DNA from: Streptomyces sp. Ag109_O5-10
GTDB taxonomy: Bacteria; Actinomycetota; Actinomycetes; Streptomycetales; Streptomycetaceae
Reading direction: 5' to 3'
DNA length: 64,000 bases
Assembly (NCBI RefSeq): GCF_900105755.1
Contig: NZ_FNTQ01000001.1
Span: 1,612,001 to 1,676,000, forward strand
Of this stretch, positions 38,446 to 50,024 are shown piece by piece; within the stretch, counting starts at the first letter, position 1, and every line of letters begins with the position of its first letter. A model generated the notes under the pieces. That model was given only the letters and a program-made list of their open reading frames with translations. It ran no database searches and had not been told where the DNA came from. The position numbers and the translations under genes are program-made.

Positions 38446-39492
38446 ATGAGCGACTGGCGGACTGACCCGACGTACGCGATGTGCCGGGCCTTGGTGAACG
38501 GGGCAGAGCTGTCCTCGTTCGCGGACGGGCCGTTCGACGTGCGCGCGGTGGCGGCTGCGGTCCGCCCCGAAGCCAAGGACAGATTCCTACTGGACGAAGT
38601 CCCCTGGGAGAACTTCCCGCAGGGGGACCAGGTCCGGGAGGCCGTCCGCCTGCTCCGCGCCGGTGGGCCGCCCGTCCCCGCCGGCGTGGGTGTGGTGAGC
38701 GGCATGTGCGCCAACGACATGCGGGCGGCTGCCGCACTCGCCGTTGCGTTCCTGATCCGGATCGCCGCCGACCTACACCACCCTCACCGCACCGTCGCGC
38801 TCGCCGAGGTGCCCGCCCCGGCCCGCGCCCGTTACTTCGGAGTCGCCTCCCGCGCCGAATTGCTGCTCCACCGCACTGGACCCCGGCAGGACGACTACGA
38901 CGACTACGGCTCCGAGGTGACCGGGTACCCGGCGGGCTGGTCGGTCGCCGCAGCCCGGGCCGCCATTACCGCCGACGCCGCCCTCCTCCTGCCTTTGCTG
39001 CACGACCCTGCCCCGACGACCCGGATCCGTGCCGCCTACGCCCTGGCCACCGTCACCGACCTCCACGGCACGGTCCGCACCGCCCTCCGCGCCCGGTTCG
39101 CCGCCGAGCCGGCCCCGGACGTCTGTGCCGCACTGCTCCTCGCCACCGCCGAAATCACCCGTGCCCGCCCCCACTCGCCGACCACCGTCCTGCTGCGCGA
39201 GTACTGGCAGGACCACACCCGAGCCCCCGAAGTCCGGCTGGCCGCCGCGATCGGATGGCTCTGCCTCACCGACGAAGCCGCTCCCGAAGACCTGCGCGTA
39301 GCCCTCGACGGTCTCGCCACCGACGAGCGCGCCCGCACCATGGACGCCCTGCCCTGGATGGCCGCCGTTGGCGGATCCGGCGAGACGGGGCTGCAGCGCT
39401 GCCTGCGTAGGATGCTCCACCCGGAACAGCCTGATCCGATGGAGTACGACGACCCGTGGGCTCGCGACGCTGACGGCGCGAGCAGACCCTGA
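38446..39492 (+). CDS. HEAT-repeat-like passenger protein of the transposon
   Basis: 348 residues from ATG 38446 (AGACAGGGC upstream). It is rich in paired helices: LLPLLHDPAPTTRIRAAYALATVTDLHG, ALRARFAAEPAPDVCAALLLATAEITRA, LLREYWQDHTRAPEVRLAAAIGWLCLTDEAAPEDLRVALDGL, the pattern of HEAT repeats. The N-terminal region (MSDWRTDPTYAMCRALVNGAELSSFADG) has no domain I recognise. No catalytic motif or export signal. It lies between the terminal repeats and ahead of the transposase, so it travels with the element. HEAT-like solenoids usually mediate protein binding; a regulatory or protective role is only a guess. Confidence 0.75.
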   Translation: MSDWRTDPTYAMCRALVNGAELSSFADGPFDVRAVAAAVRPEAKDRFLLDEVPWENFPQGDQVREAVRLLRAGGPPVPAGVGVVSGMCANDMRAAAALAVAFLIRIAADLHHPHRTVALAEVPAPARARYFGVASRAELLLHRTGPRQDDYDDYGSEVTGYPAGWSVAAARAAITADAALLLPLLHDPAPTTRIRAAYALATVTDLHGTVRTALRARFAAEPAPDVCAALLLATAEITRARPHSPTTVLLREYWQDHTRAPEVRLAAAIGWLCLTDEAAPEDLRVALDGLATDERARTMDALPWMAAVGGSGETGLQRCLRRMLHPEQPDPMEYDDPWARDADGASRP

Positions 39493-39548
39493 CCTACGTT
39501 CGGCGGACCCGGTGATCACTCGTTCGGGTGTCTCCGGGACGTGGGCAT

Positions 39549-39604
39549 GGCCTTCGCGTGATCCTGAACTCGGTCTGAGAGGTACAGGACTTGATGCGAA
39601 GGCC
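39549..39604. repeat. 9-bp inverted repeat in transposase leader
   Basis: GGCCTTCGC (39549-39557) and GCGAAGGCC (39596-39604) flank 38 bp directly upstream of the transposase ATG at 39611. It may form a leader stem that hides the ribosome site, or be a transposase binding site inside the element. Confidence 0.5.
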
Positions 39605-39610
39605 GCAGTG

Positions 39611-41095
39611 ATGAGTGTGGTGCAGCAGGGTGTGCGGGGCGAGCCGTTGGCGGAACTGTCACGCTTCCGGGGGGTCTTCTACGACTGCCTGCTCGGGCGA
39701 CGCGACGCGCTGTTCGAGCTGACGGACGCGGTGCTGTGCAGCGACGGGCCGGTGAAGACCCTGGTCGGCCTGGCGCTCGCACCTGAGCACCGGCGCGGGC
39801 ACGGTGCCCTGTACGGCGCGCTGAACCGGGGCCGGGTGGACGTCGATCGGCTGCGGTCGGAGCTCGCCGGCCTGCCGCTGCCGCGGGCCGCCGACGGCCG
39901 CCTGGTGTTGGCGGTGGACGTCTCGCCGTGGCTGCGGCCGGACGCCGGGACCTGCCCGGACCGCTCGTTCTGCCACACCTTCGGCCGCGGCGACGCCAAG
40001 CACCAGATGATCCCGGGCTGGCCGTACTCGTTCGTGGTCGCGCTGGAGACCGGGCGAACGTCGTGGACGGCGGTGCTGGACGCGGTGCGGCTGGAACCCG
40101 GCGCCGACGTCGCGGCTACCACCGCTGCCCAACTCCGCGACGTAGTGACCCGGTTGATCGGCGCGGGGCAGTGGACGTCGGGCGATCCGGAGGTGCTCGT
40201 GGTGATGGACGCTGGCTACGACGCCCCGCGGATCGCACACCTGCTCAGCGACCTGCCGGTGCAGGTTCTCGGCCGGCTCCGTTCGGACCGGGTGATGCGC
40301 CGCCCGGCGCCCAGCCGCGCGGAGTTCGCCGCCGCGAATCCGGCCGGGGGCCGGCCGCCCAAGCACGTCGGCGAGTTCGTGTTCGGCGACCCCGCCACTT
40401 GGGGCACCGAACAGGCGGTCACCACCACCGCGACCCGCCGCTACGGCACCGCTACGGCCCGGGCCTGGGACCGGCTTCACCCCCGGCTGACCCGCCGGGC
40501 GGCATGGCTGGAACACGACGGCGAGCTGCCGCTCCTCGAAGGCACGGTGATCCGGCTCGCCGTCGAGAAGCTGCCCAGCGGCGGGGCGAACCGGCCGGTC
40601 TGGCTGTGGTGGTCGCGTACCGGTGCCAGCCCGGCCGACGTCGACCGCTGCTGGCAGGCGTTCCTCCGCCGCTTCGACGTGGAGCACACCTTCCGTCTGC
40701 TCAAGCAGACCCTCGGCTGGACCCGGCCCCGCCTGCGCGACTCGGCGGCGGCCGACCGCTGGACCTGGCTGGTGATCGCCGCCCACACCCAGCTCCGCCT
40801 TGCCCGCCCGCTCGTCGCCGATCTCCGCCATCCCTGGGAGAAGCCGGCGGAACCGAGCAAGCTCACCCCCGCCCGCGTCCGGCGCGGGTTCCGGAACCTG
40901 CACACGAAGACACCCTCACCAGCGCAAGCGCCGAAACCCACCCACCCCGGTCCTGGCCGGCCGCCCGGCCGCAGGAATCAGCGGCCCGCCGCCCGCTACG
41001 AAGTGGGCAGAGTCCTGACCACCGGCGAGGCGTACGACCGGCCCGCCCACCACAAGAAGGGCACCAAGCCCCGACGAACCACTACAAATGGTTAA
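39611..41095 (+). CDS. DDE transposase (NF041680-type, IS4/IS701-like)
   Basis: 494 residues from ATG 39611. The N-terminal half has the family opening LSRFRGVFYDCLLGRRDALFELTDAVLC and VKTLVGLALAPEHRRGHGALYGALNRG. The DDE acids are probably Asp in LVLAVDVSPWLRPD, Asp in VLVVMDAGYDAPRI and Glu in FDVEHTFRLLKQTLGW (Y/F-x-E-H-x-F-R type). The C-terminal tail is basic (KPTHPGPGRPPGRRNQRP). It is full length. The stop codon lies inside the right terminal inverted repeat. Confidence 0.92.
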   Translation: MSVVQQGVRGEPLAELSRFRGVFYDCLLGRRDALFELTDAVLCSDGPVKTLVGLALAPEHRRGHGALYGALNRGRVDVDRLRSELAGLPLPRAADGRLVLAVDVSPWLRPDAGTCPDRSFCHTFGRGDAKHQMIPGWPYSFVVALETGRTSWTAVLDAVRLEPGADVAATTAAQLRDVVTRLIGAGQWTSGDPEVLVVMDAGYDAPRIAHLLSDLPVQVLGRLRSDRVMRRPAPSRAEFAAANPAGGRPPKHVGEFVFGDPATWGTEQAVTTTATRRYGTATARAWDRLHPRLTRRAAWLEHDGELPLLEGTVIRLAVEKLPSGGANRPVWLWWSRTGASPADVDRCWQAFLRRFDVEHTFRLLKQTLGWTRPRLRDSAAADRWTWLVIAAHTQLRLARPLVADLRHPWEKPAEPSKLTPARVRRGFRNLHTKTPSPAQAPKPTHPGPGRPPGRRNQRPAARYEVGRVLTTGEAYDRPAHHKKGTKPRRTTTNG

Positions 41096-41107
41096 ACGGC
41101 AAGCTGA

Positions 41108-41123
41108 GCGGGAGTACCGCGAC
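41108..41123. repeat. 16-bp direct repeat flanking the transposon (right copy)
   Basis: GCGGGAGTACCGCGAC, identical to 38248-38263, immediately beyond the duplicated TGA on the right side of the element. Confidence 0.85.
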
Positions 41124-41153
41124 CGACAGCCCCTGATCCGAGGAGCACAGGCT

Positions 41154-41457
41154 GTGAGCGCAGCCGAGCCCGCCCCGACCTCGATCGGCACGAGCCGGCC
41201 GCGTCCGGCGCGGGTGCACGACCGGTCACCCCGGACCTCAGCCCGGAGGCGGTCGAGCGGGCGGCCGTGAACTTCCGGCGCAGCGGCACGCCCTTCCACC
41301 CGCGCTCGCTGCCCGCGTTCCACCGCTTCTTCGACGGCCTGGAGCTGCTCGGCCCGGGGGTGATCCCGGTCTCCGGCCGGCGTCCGGAGCCGGCGGACGT
41401 GGCCGTCCAGGCGGAGGGCGCCGTGCCGGTGTACGGCCGGTCGCCCGCAAGGTCTGA
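41154..41457 (+). pseudogene. DUF574 SAM-methyltransferase, internally deleted
   Basis: After GAGGAGCACAG, GTG 41154 starts VSAAEPAPTSIGTSRPRPARVHD, the N-terminus typical of DUF574 (PF04672) proteins (DTSRPHPARVYD). Directly after, in another frame, comes the C-terminal region SPEAVERAAVNFRRSGTPFHPRSLPAFHRFFDGLELLGPGVIPV ... GAVPVYG. The normal middle (about 150 residues, including the SAM site) is missing. One more base is missing near the end: restoring it gives VARKV and a TGA at 41455-41457, the usual terminus. As it stands the frame runs to 41503. In intact loci this gene often neighbours a DUF5753 regulator, as here before the transposon arrived. Confidence 0.75.
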
Positions 41458-41535
41458 CCCGTCCGGGCGCCCTGAACAGGTGCGTTCCCGGGCCCGCCCC
41501 TAGCGTCGAAGCGACGGGTGAGCGAGGGAGCGGAC

Positions 41536-44500
41536 GTGACCGACACGCGGACACCGCCGAAGGAGCCGGGCGCGGCGCTGCTGAGCGCCGCCCGGTTCTT
41601 CCGGCCGGGCACGCCCGCGCCCGGTCCGCACAGCGTGACCCCGACCGGCGGCCGGGAGACGGACGCCTTCTCCCGGGACCGCTGGAGCCACGACGAGGTG
41701 GTCCGCTCCTCCCACGGGGTGACCTGCACCGGCTCGTGCCGCTGGGAGGCGTACGTCAGAGACGGGAGCATCACCTGGGAGACCCAGGAGACGGACCACC
41801 CGTCGGCCGGCTCCGACCGTCCCGGGTACGAGTTCCGCGGCTGCCCGCGGGGGGCCGCGTTCTCCTGGTACACGTACTCGCCGACCCGGGTGCGCCACCC
41901 CTACGTCCGGGGCGTGCTCCTGGAGATGTACCGGGAGGCCAGGCGGCGGCTGCGGGACCCGGTGCTGGCCTGGGCGGACCTCCAGAACGACCCGGAGCGC
42001 CGCCGCCGTTACCAGCGGGCGCGCGGCAGCGGCGGCCTGGTGCGGGCGAGTTGGGACGAGGCGCTGGAGATCGTGGCCGCCGCGCAGGTGCACACGATCA
42101 AGACGTACGGCCCGGACCGGATCGCGGGTCTCTCCCCCGTCCCCGCGATGTCGATCGTGTCGCACGCGGCCGGCGCCCGCTACCACTCCCTGATCGGCGC
42201 TGCGATGCTGTCGTTCCACGACGGGTACGCGGACCTGGCCTCGCCGCAGGTCTTCGGCGACCGGACGGACGGGCCGGAGTCGGGTGACTGGTGGGACGCG
42301 GCCTATCTGATGATGTGGGGCTCGAACGTCCCGGTGACCCGCACCCCGGACGCGCACTGGCTGGCGGAGGCCCGCTACCGCGGCCAGAAGGTGGTGGCGG
42401 TCTCCCCGGACCGCGCGGGCGACGCGAGGTTCGCCGACGAGTGGCTGCACCCGCACCCCGGCACCGACGGCGCGCTGGCCCTCGCGATGGGCCACGTGAT
42501 CCTCAAGGAGTTCTTCGTCGACCGCGAGACGCCGTTCTTCGCGGACTACGTACGGAAGTTCACCGACCTGCCGTTCCTGGTGACCCTCACCGAGCGGGAC
42601 GGCGCGTACGTGCCGGGCAAGTTCCTGCGCGCCACCGACCTCGGGCAGCAGGGCGAGGGCGCCGAGTGGAAGACGGTCGTCCTGGACGCCGCCTCCGGCC
42701 GCGCGGTCGTCCCGAACGGCTCCCTCGGCTTCCGCTGGACGGACTCGGGCAAGGGGCGCTGGAACCTCGAACTCGGCGCGATCGAACCGCAGTTGACCCT
42801 GTACGGCAGTGAGGTCGCGGCCGGGGTGGAGGTGCTGCTCCCCCGCTTCGACACCGCCGGCGGCGGGCACGGCCGGGGCAGCGGGGGCGTCCTGCGGCGC
42901 GGGGTGCCGGCGACCCGCCTCGGCGGCGCGCACGGCCCGCTGGTGACGACCGTCCACGACCTGCTGCTCGCCCAGTACGGCGTGTGGCGGCACGGGCTGC
43001 CGGGCGGCTGGCCCACCCACTACGAGGATGCCGACGCCCCGGGCACTCCCGCCTGGCAGGAGCGGCACACCTCGGTCCCGGCCGCCAAGTGCGTCGAGAT
43101 CGCCAGGGAGTTCGCGCGGACCGCCGAGCGCTCCAAGGGCCGCTGCATGATCCTGATGGGCGCCGGCACCGACCACTGGTTCCACTCCGAGACCATCTAC
43201 CGCGCCTTCCTCGCCCTGCTCCAGCTCACCGGCTGCCAGGGCCGCAACGGCGGCGGCTGGGCGCACCACGCCGGCCAGGAGAAGTGCCGTCCGGTCACCG
43301 GCTGGGCCTGCCTGGCCACCGCCGACGACTGGTCCCGGCCGCCACGCCGGATGATCGGCACGGCCTACTGGTTCCTGAACGCAGACCAGTGGCGCTACGA
43401 CCGGTTCGGCGCCGACCTCCTGGCCTCGCCGCTGGGTGCGGGCAGGTTCGCCGGGATGACCGGCGCCGACTGCCTGGCGCTGTCGGTCCGTGCGGGGTGG
43501 ACGCCGTCGTACCCGACCTTCGACCGCAATCCGCTCGAACTGGGCGAGGTGTCCGGTGACCCGGTGGCCGGGGCGGTGGCCGGACTCAAGGCGGGGACCC
43601 TGAAGTTCGCGTGCGAGGACCCGGACGCCCCGGAGAACTGGCCGCGCGTCCTGACCCTCTGGCGGGCCGACCTCCTCGGCTCCTCGGCGGAGGGCGCCGC
43701 GTACTTCACCAAGCACCTCCTCGGCACGCACTCCTCCCTGCGTGCCGAGGAGGCGGCCCCGCAGCGGCGCCCTCGGGACGTGACCTGGCGGGACGAGGCA
43801 CCCGAGGGCAAGCTCGACCTGCTGCTCTCCCTCGACTTCCGGCAGACCTCCTCCACCCTGCTCTCCGACGTCGTGCTGCCGGCCGCCACCTGGGACGAGA
43901 AGCACGACCTGTCGTCCACCGACACGCATCCCCACGTGCACGCCCTCACCCCGGCCGTGGACCCGCCCTGGCAGGCGCGCACCGACTTCGACATCTTCAA
44001 GGCGCTCGCGGAGCGGCTGAGCGGGCTGGCCGTGCGGCATCTAGGGATGCGCAGGGACCTGGTGGCCGTGCCGCTGCAGCACGACACCCCGGGCGAGACC
44101 GCCCAGCCCGGCGGGGTGGTGCGGGACTGGAAGCGCGGGGAGTGCGAGCCGGTGCCCGGCGAGACCATGGCGAACCTGAGCGTGGTGGAGCGGGACTACA
44201 CGGCGATCGGCGGCAAGTTCGCGGCGCTCGGCCCGCTGGTGGAGGAGCTGGGGCTGCCCGCCAAGGGGATCGTCCTCAGGCCGGACCAGGAGGTCGCGCG
44301 GTTGCGGGAGTCGCACGGGGTCGGCTTCCAGGGCCGTCCCTCGCTCGACACGGCGGTGAAGGCGGCCGACGCGGTCCTCGCGCTCTCCGGCACCACCAAC
44401 GGCCGTCTCGCCACGCAGGGTTTCCGCACCCTGGAGCAACGCACCGGGCAGGAGACGGCCCACCTGACCGCCGAGCACGAGGGCAAGCGGGTCACGTATG

Positions 44501-45212
44501 CGGACACGCGGGCCGCGCCGGTCCAGGTGATCACCTCGCCGGAGTGGTCCGGCAGCGCGTCCGGCGGCCGCAGGTACACGGCGTACACCCTCAGCACCGA
44601 GCACCTCAAGCCCTGGCACACGCTCACCGGCCGCCAGCACTTCTTCCTCGACCACGACTGGATCCACGAGCTCGGCGAGGCGCTGCCCGTGTACCGGCCG
44701 CCGCTGGACGTGCACAAGCTGTTCGACGAGCCGCGTATCGGTCCCGACGGGCAGCGAGAGGTGACGGTGCGTCATCTCACCCCGCACGGCAAGTGGTCGA
44801 TCCACTCCGAGTATCAGGACAACCTGTTCGTGCCGGCCCTCTCCGGGAGCGGCCAGAACATCTGGATGTCCCCGCAGGACGCGGACGCGATCGGGGTCGG
44901 GGACGACGACTGGGTGGAGGCGGTCAACCGGAACGGTGTGGTGGTGGCCCGCGCGGTCGTCTCGCACCGGATGCCGGCCGGCACGGTGTACGTGCGCCAC
45001 GCCCAGGAGCGCACGGTGGCCGTCCCGAAGACGGAGGCCACCGGCATGCGCGGCGGCATCCACAACGCGCCGACCCGACCGGTCCTCAAGCCCTCGCATC
45101 TGATCGGCGGCTACGCCCAGCTGTCCTGGGCCTTCGACTACGTGGGCCCGACGGGTGACCAGCGCGACGAGGTGACGGTGATCCGGCGCCGTGCCCAGGA
45201 GGTCGAGTACTG

Positions 45213-45213
<1 letters not shown>
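41536..45213 (+). CDS. narG: Respiratory nitrate reductase alpha subunit
   Basis: 1225 residues. GTG 41536 was chosen over GTG 41518 because GGGAG precedes it at 6 bp. It reduces nitrate to nitrite at a Mo-bisMGD site. The FS0 [4Fe-4S] ligands are His60, Cys64, Cys68 and Cys103 (SSHGVTCTGSC ... RGCPRG). Asp233 in FHDGYADLASPQVFG corresponds to the Mo-ligating Asp222 of E. coli NarG. The VPESADWY-like region (GPESGDWWDAAYLMMWGSNVPVTRTPDAHW) is conserved, as are the C-terminal MGD-binding motifs (VYVRHAQERTVAVPKT, RGGIHNAPTRP). No Tat signal, so it faces the cytoplasm. Its normal membrane partner NarI is broken in this operon. Confidence 0.95.
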
Positions 45214-46816
<1,603 letters not shown>

Positions 46817-46817
<1 letters not shown>

Positions 46818-47311
46818 TGCCCTCGGACGCGGTGTTCTACCAGGCGGCGGCGCTCTGTCTGACCTACCCGGACGACGACTTCGTCGCCCGGCTGCCGCTG
46901 CTGCGCGAAGCCGCCCCGCAACTGCGGGAGTTCACCGACCACGCGACGGTGACCCCACCGCAGGAGCTGGCCGCGCACTACGTGCAGGTCTTCGACTTCA
47001 AGAACCGGCACACCCTCTACCTCAGCTGGTGGCGGGACGGCGACACCAGCCGCCGGGGCATGTCCCTGGTCCGGTTCCAGGACCTCTACAAGGCGTACGG
47101 CATGGAGTTCACCGGCGAGGAGCTGCCGGACTTCCTCCCCGCCGTCCTGGAGTTCACGGCCCGCACCGGCAACACCGACCTCCTCACCGAGCACCGCGAC
47201 TGCCTGACGCAACTCCGCGGCAGGCTGACCGACTTCGGCACCCCCTACGCGTGTGTCCTGGACGCGGTCTGCGCCGCCCTGCCGGCCCCGCCCGGCGGAG
47301 TGCGCCCGTGA
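46817..47311 (+). CDS. narJ: Nitrate reductase molybdenum cofactor assembly chaperone, short
   Basis: 164 residues; ATG 46817 overlaps the narH stop. NarJ binds apo-NarG during cofactor insertion. YVQVFDFKNRHTLYLSWWRDGDTSRRGMSLVRFQDLYKAYGMEF and ELPDFLPAVLEFTA are the core signatures. Actinobacterial NarJ usually has about 20-40 more C-terminal residues after CAALPAP; the missing end coincides with the start of narI (GTGA overlap). It is probably functional as chaperone, but the truncation is noteworthy next to the damaged narI. Confidence 0.85.
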
Positions 47312-47537
47312 CCGCCTTCCTGTGGGGCGCCCTGCCGTACGTCGCCTGCGCCCTCCCCATCGGCCTGGTCCCCTGCACCCGCCTGGTGCACACGTTCAGC
47401 GCCCCGGTGCAGTACCTGTTCCGCCCGTACCCGGTGTACCGGTCGCGGGAACCGAGACAACCGAGCCCCCGCCCCGAACCACACCACCCTTCCCGCCGCA
47501 CCGGCGCTCAGCCACGACGGCGCAGCCCGGCGGTGCC

Positions 47538-49391
<1,854 letters not shown>

Positions 49392-49437
49392 GTCCGTCCC
49401 CTTTCCGCCCGGGCGCTTCCCCGACTCCAGCACAAAA

Positions 49438-49458
49438 CTTGAGCGAGCCGTTGTCAAT
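49438..49458. promoter_or_regulatory. Imperfect HAIR-like element / promoter of dnaK
   Basis: Plus-strand CTTGAGC-GAGCCGT-TGTCAAT resembles the HspR HAIR consensus CTTGAGT-N7-ACTCAAG: 6/7 in one half, 4/7 in the other. On the minus strand the same DNA supplies TTGACA and, 17 bp on, TGTGCT as a weak promoter, so a repressor here would block it. The match is partial. Confidence 0.4.
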
Positions 49459-49531
49459 GCCGGGGACCCCGGGAACGACGCTGCCGCGCCCCCTCGGACG
49501 AGGGGGCGCGGCAGCGCGGCGGGCGGGACGG

Positions 49532-49957
49532 TCAGGCGAGCTTCGCGTCCAGGGTGATCGTGGTCCCGGTCAGGGCCTGGCTGACCGGGCAGTTCTTCTT
49601 GGCGTCCTCGGCGGCGGCGACGAAGCCGTCCGCGTCCAGGCCGGGGACGGTGCCCTCGACGGTCAGGTGGATGCCGGTGATGCCGGTGCCCGGCTGGAAG
49701 GTGACGTCGGCGTTGGTGACCAGCTTGGTGGGCGGGGTCCCGGCCCCGGTCAGGGCGTGCGAGAGCGCCATGGAGAAGCAGCTGGAGTGGGCGGCCGCGA
49801 TCAGCTCCTCGGGGCTGGTCTTGCCGTTCGCCTCCTGGGAGCGCGAGGCCCACGTGACGGGCTGCTCGCCGATACCGGAGGAGTCGAAGGTGATGACACC
49901 GTTGCCCTCGGTCAGGCTGCCTTCCCAGACGGTGTGTGCGGTGCGCGTGGTAGCCAC
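49532..49957 (-). CDS. OsmC/Ohr-family peroxiredoxin
   Basis: 141 residues from GTG 49957 (AAAGGAA at 6 bp). OsmC fold with both redox cysteines: [22 protein letters not shown] and [27 protein letters not shown]. It reduces organic hydroperoxides, possibly using mycothiol or lipoyl donors. The [17 protein letters not shown] segment is characteristic of the OsmC subgroup. Single gene. Confidence 0.92.
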   Translation of the reverse strand: MATTRTAHTVWEGSLTEGNGVITFDSSGIGEQPVTWASRSQEANGKTSPEELIAAAHSSCFSMALSHALTGAGTPPTKLVTNADVTFQPGTGITGIHLTVEGTVPGLDADGFVAAAEDAKKNCPVSQALTGTTITLDAKLA

Positions 49958-50024
49958 GGTTGTTCCTTTCGGCGATGAAGGCGAATGAACCGGTTCGCTC
50001 GCCCCCATCCGATCACATCAGGGC

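Larger units (their letters stand above)
38273..41104. mobile_element. 2.83-kb insertion element with passenger gene
   Basis: Terminal inverted repeats: GCTTGCCGTTTAAC (38273-38286) and GTTAAACGGCAAGC (41091-41104), a perfect 14-bp match (15 bp with the flanking A/T). Both ends are bordered by TGA (38270-38272 and 41105-41107), a 3-bp target duplication. The left TGA is the stop codon of the regulator gene. Inside are a HEAT-repeat protein gene and a DDE transposase gene, both on the plus strand; the transposase stop codon TAA lies within the right terminal repeat. A typical IS needs only the 1.5-kb transposase, so the left 1.3 kb is passenger DNA. Confidence 0.8.

Noticed and set aside
39493-39610. 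A second left end of the IS just upstream of the transposase
   Set aside because: No copy of GCTTGCCGTTTAAC is present there; only an unrelated 9-bp inverted repeat.
41518-41535. GTG 41518 as the start of narG
   Set aside because: It has no ribosome site; GGGAG precedes GTG 41536 at proper distance.
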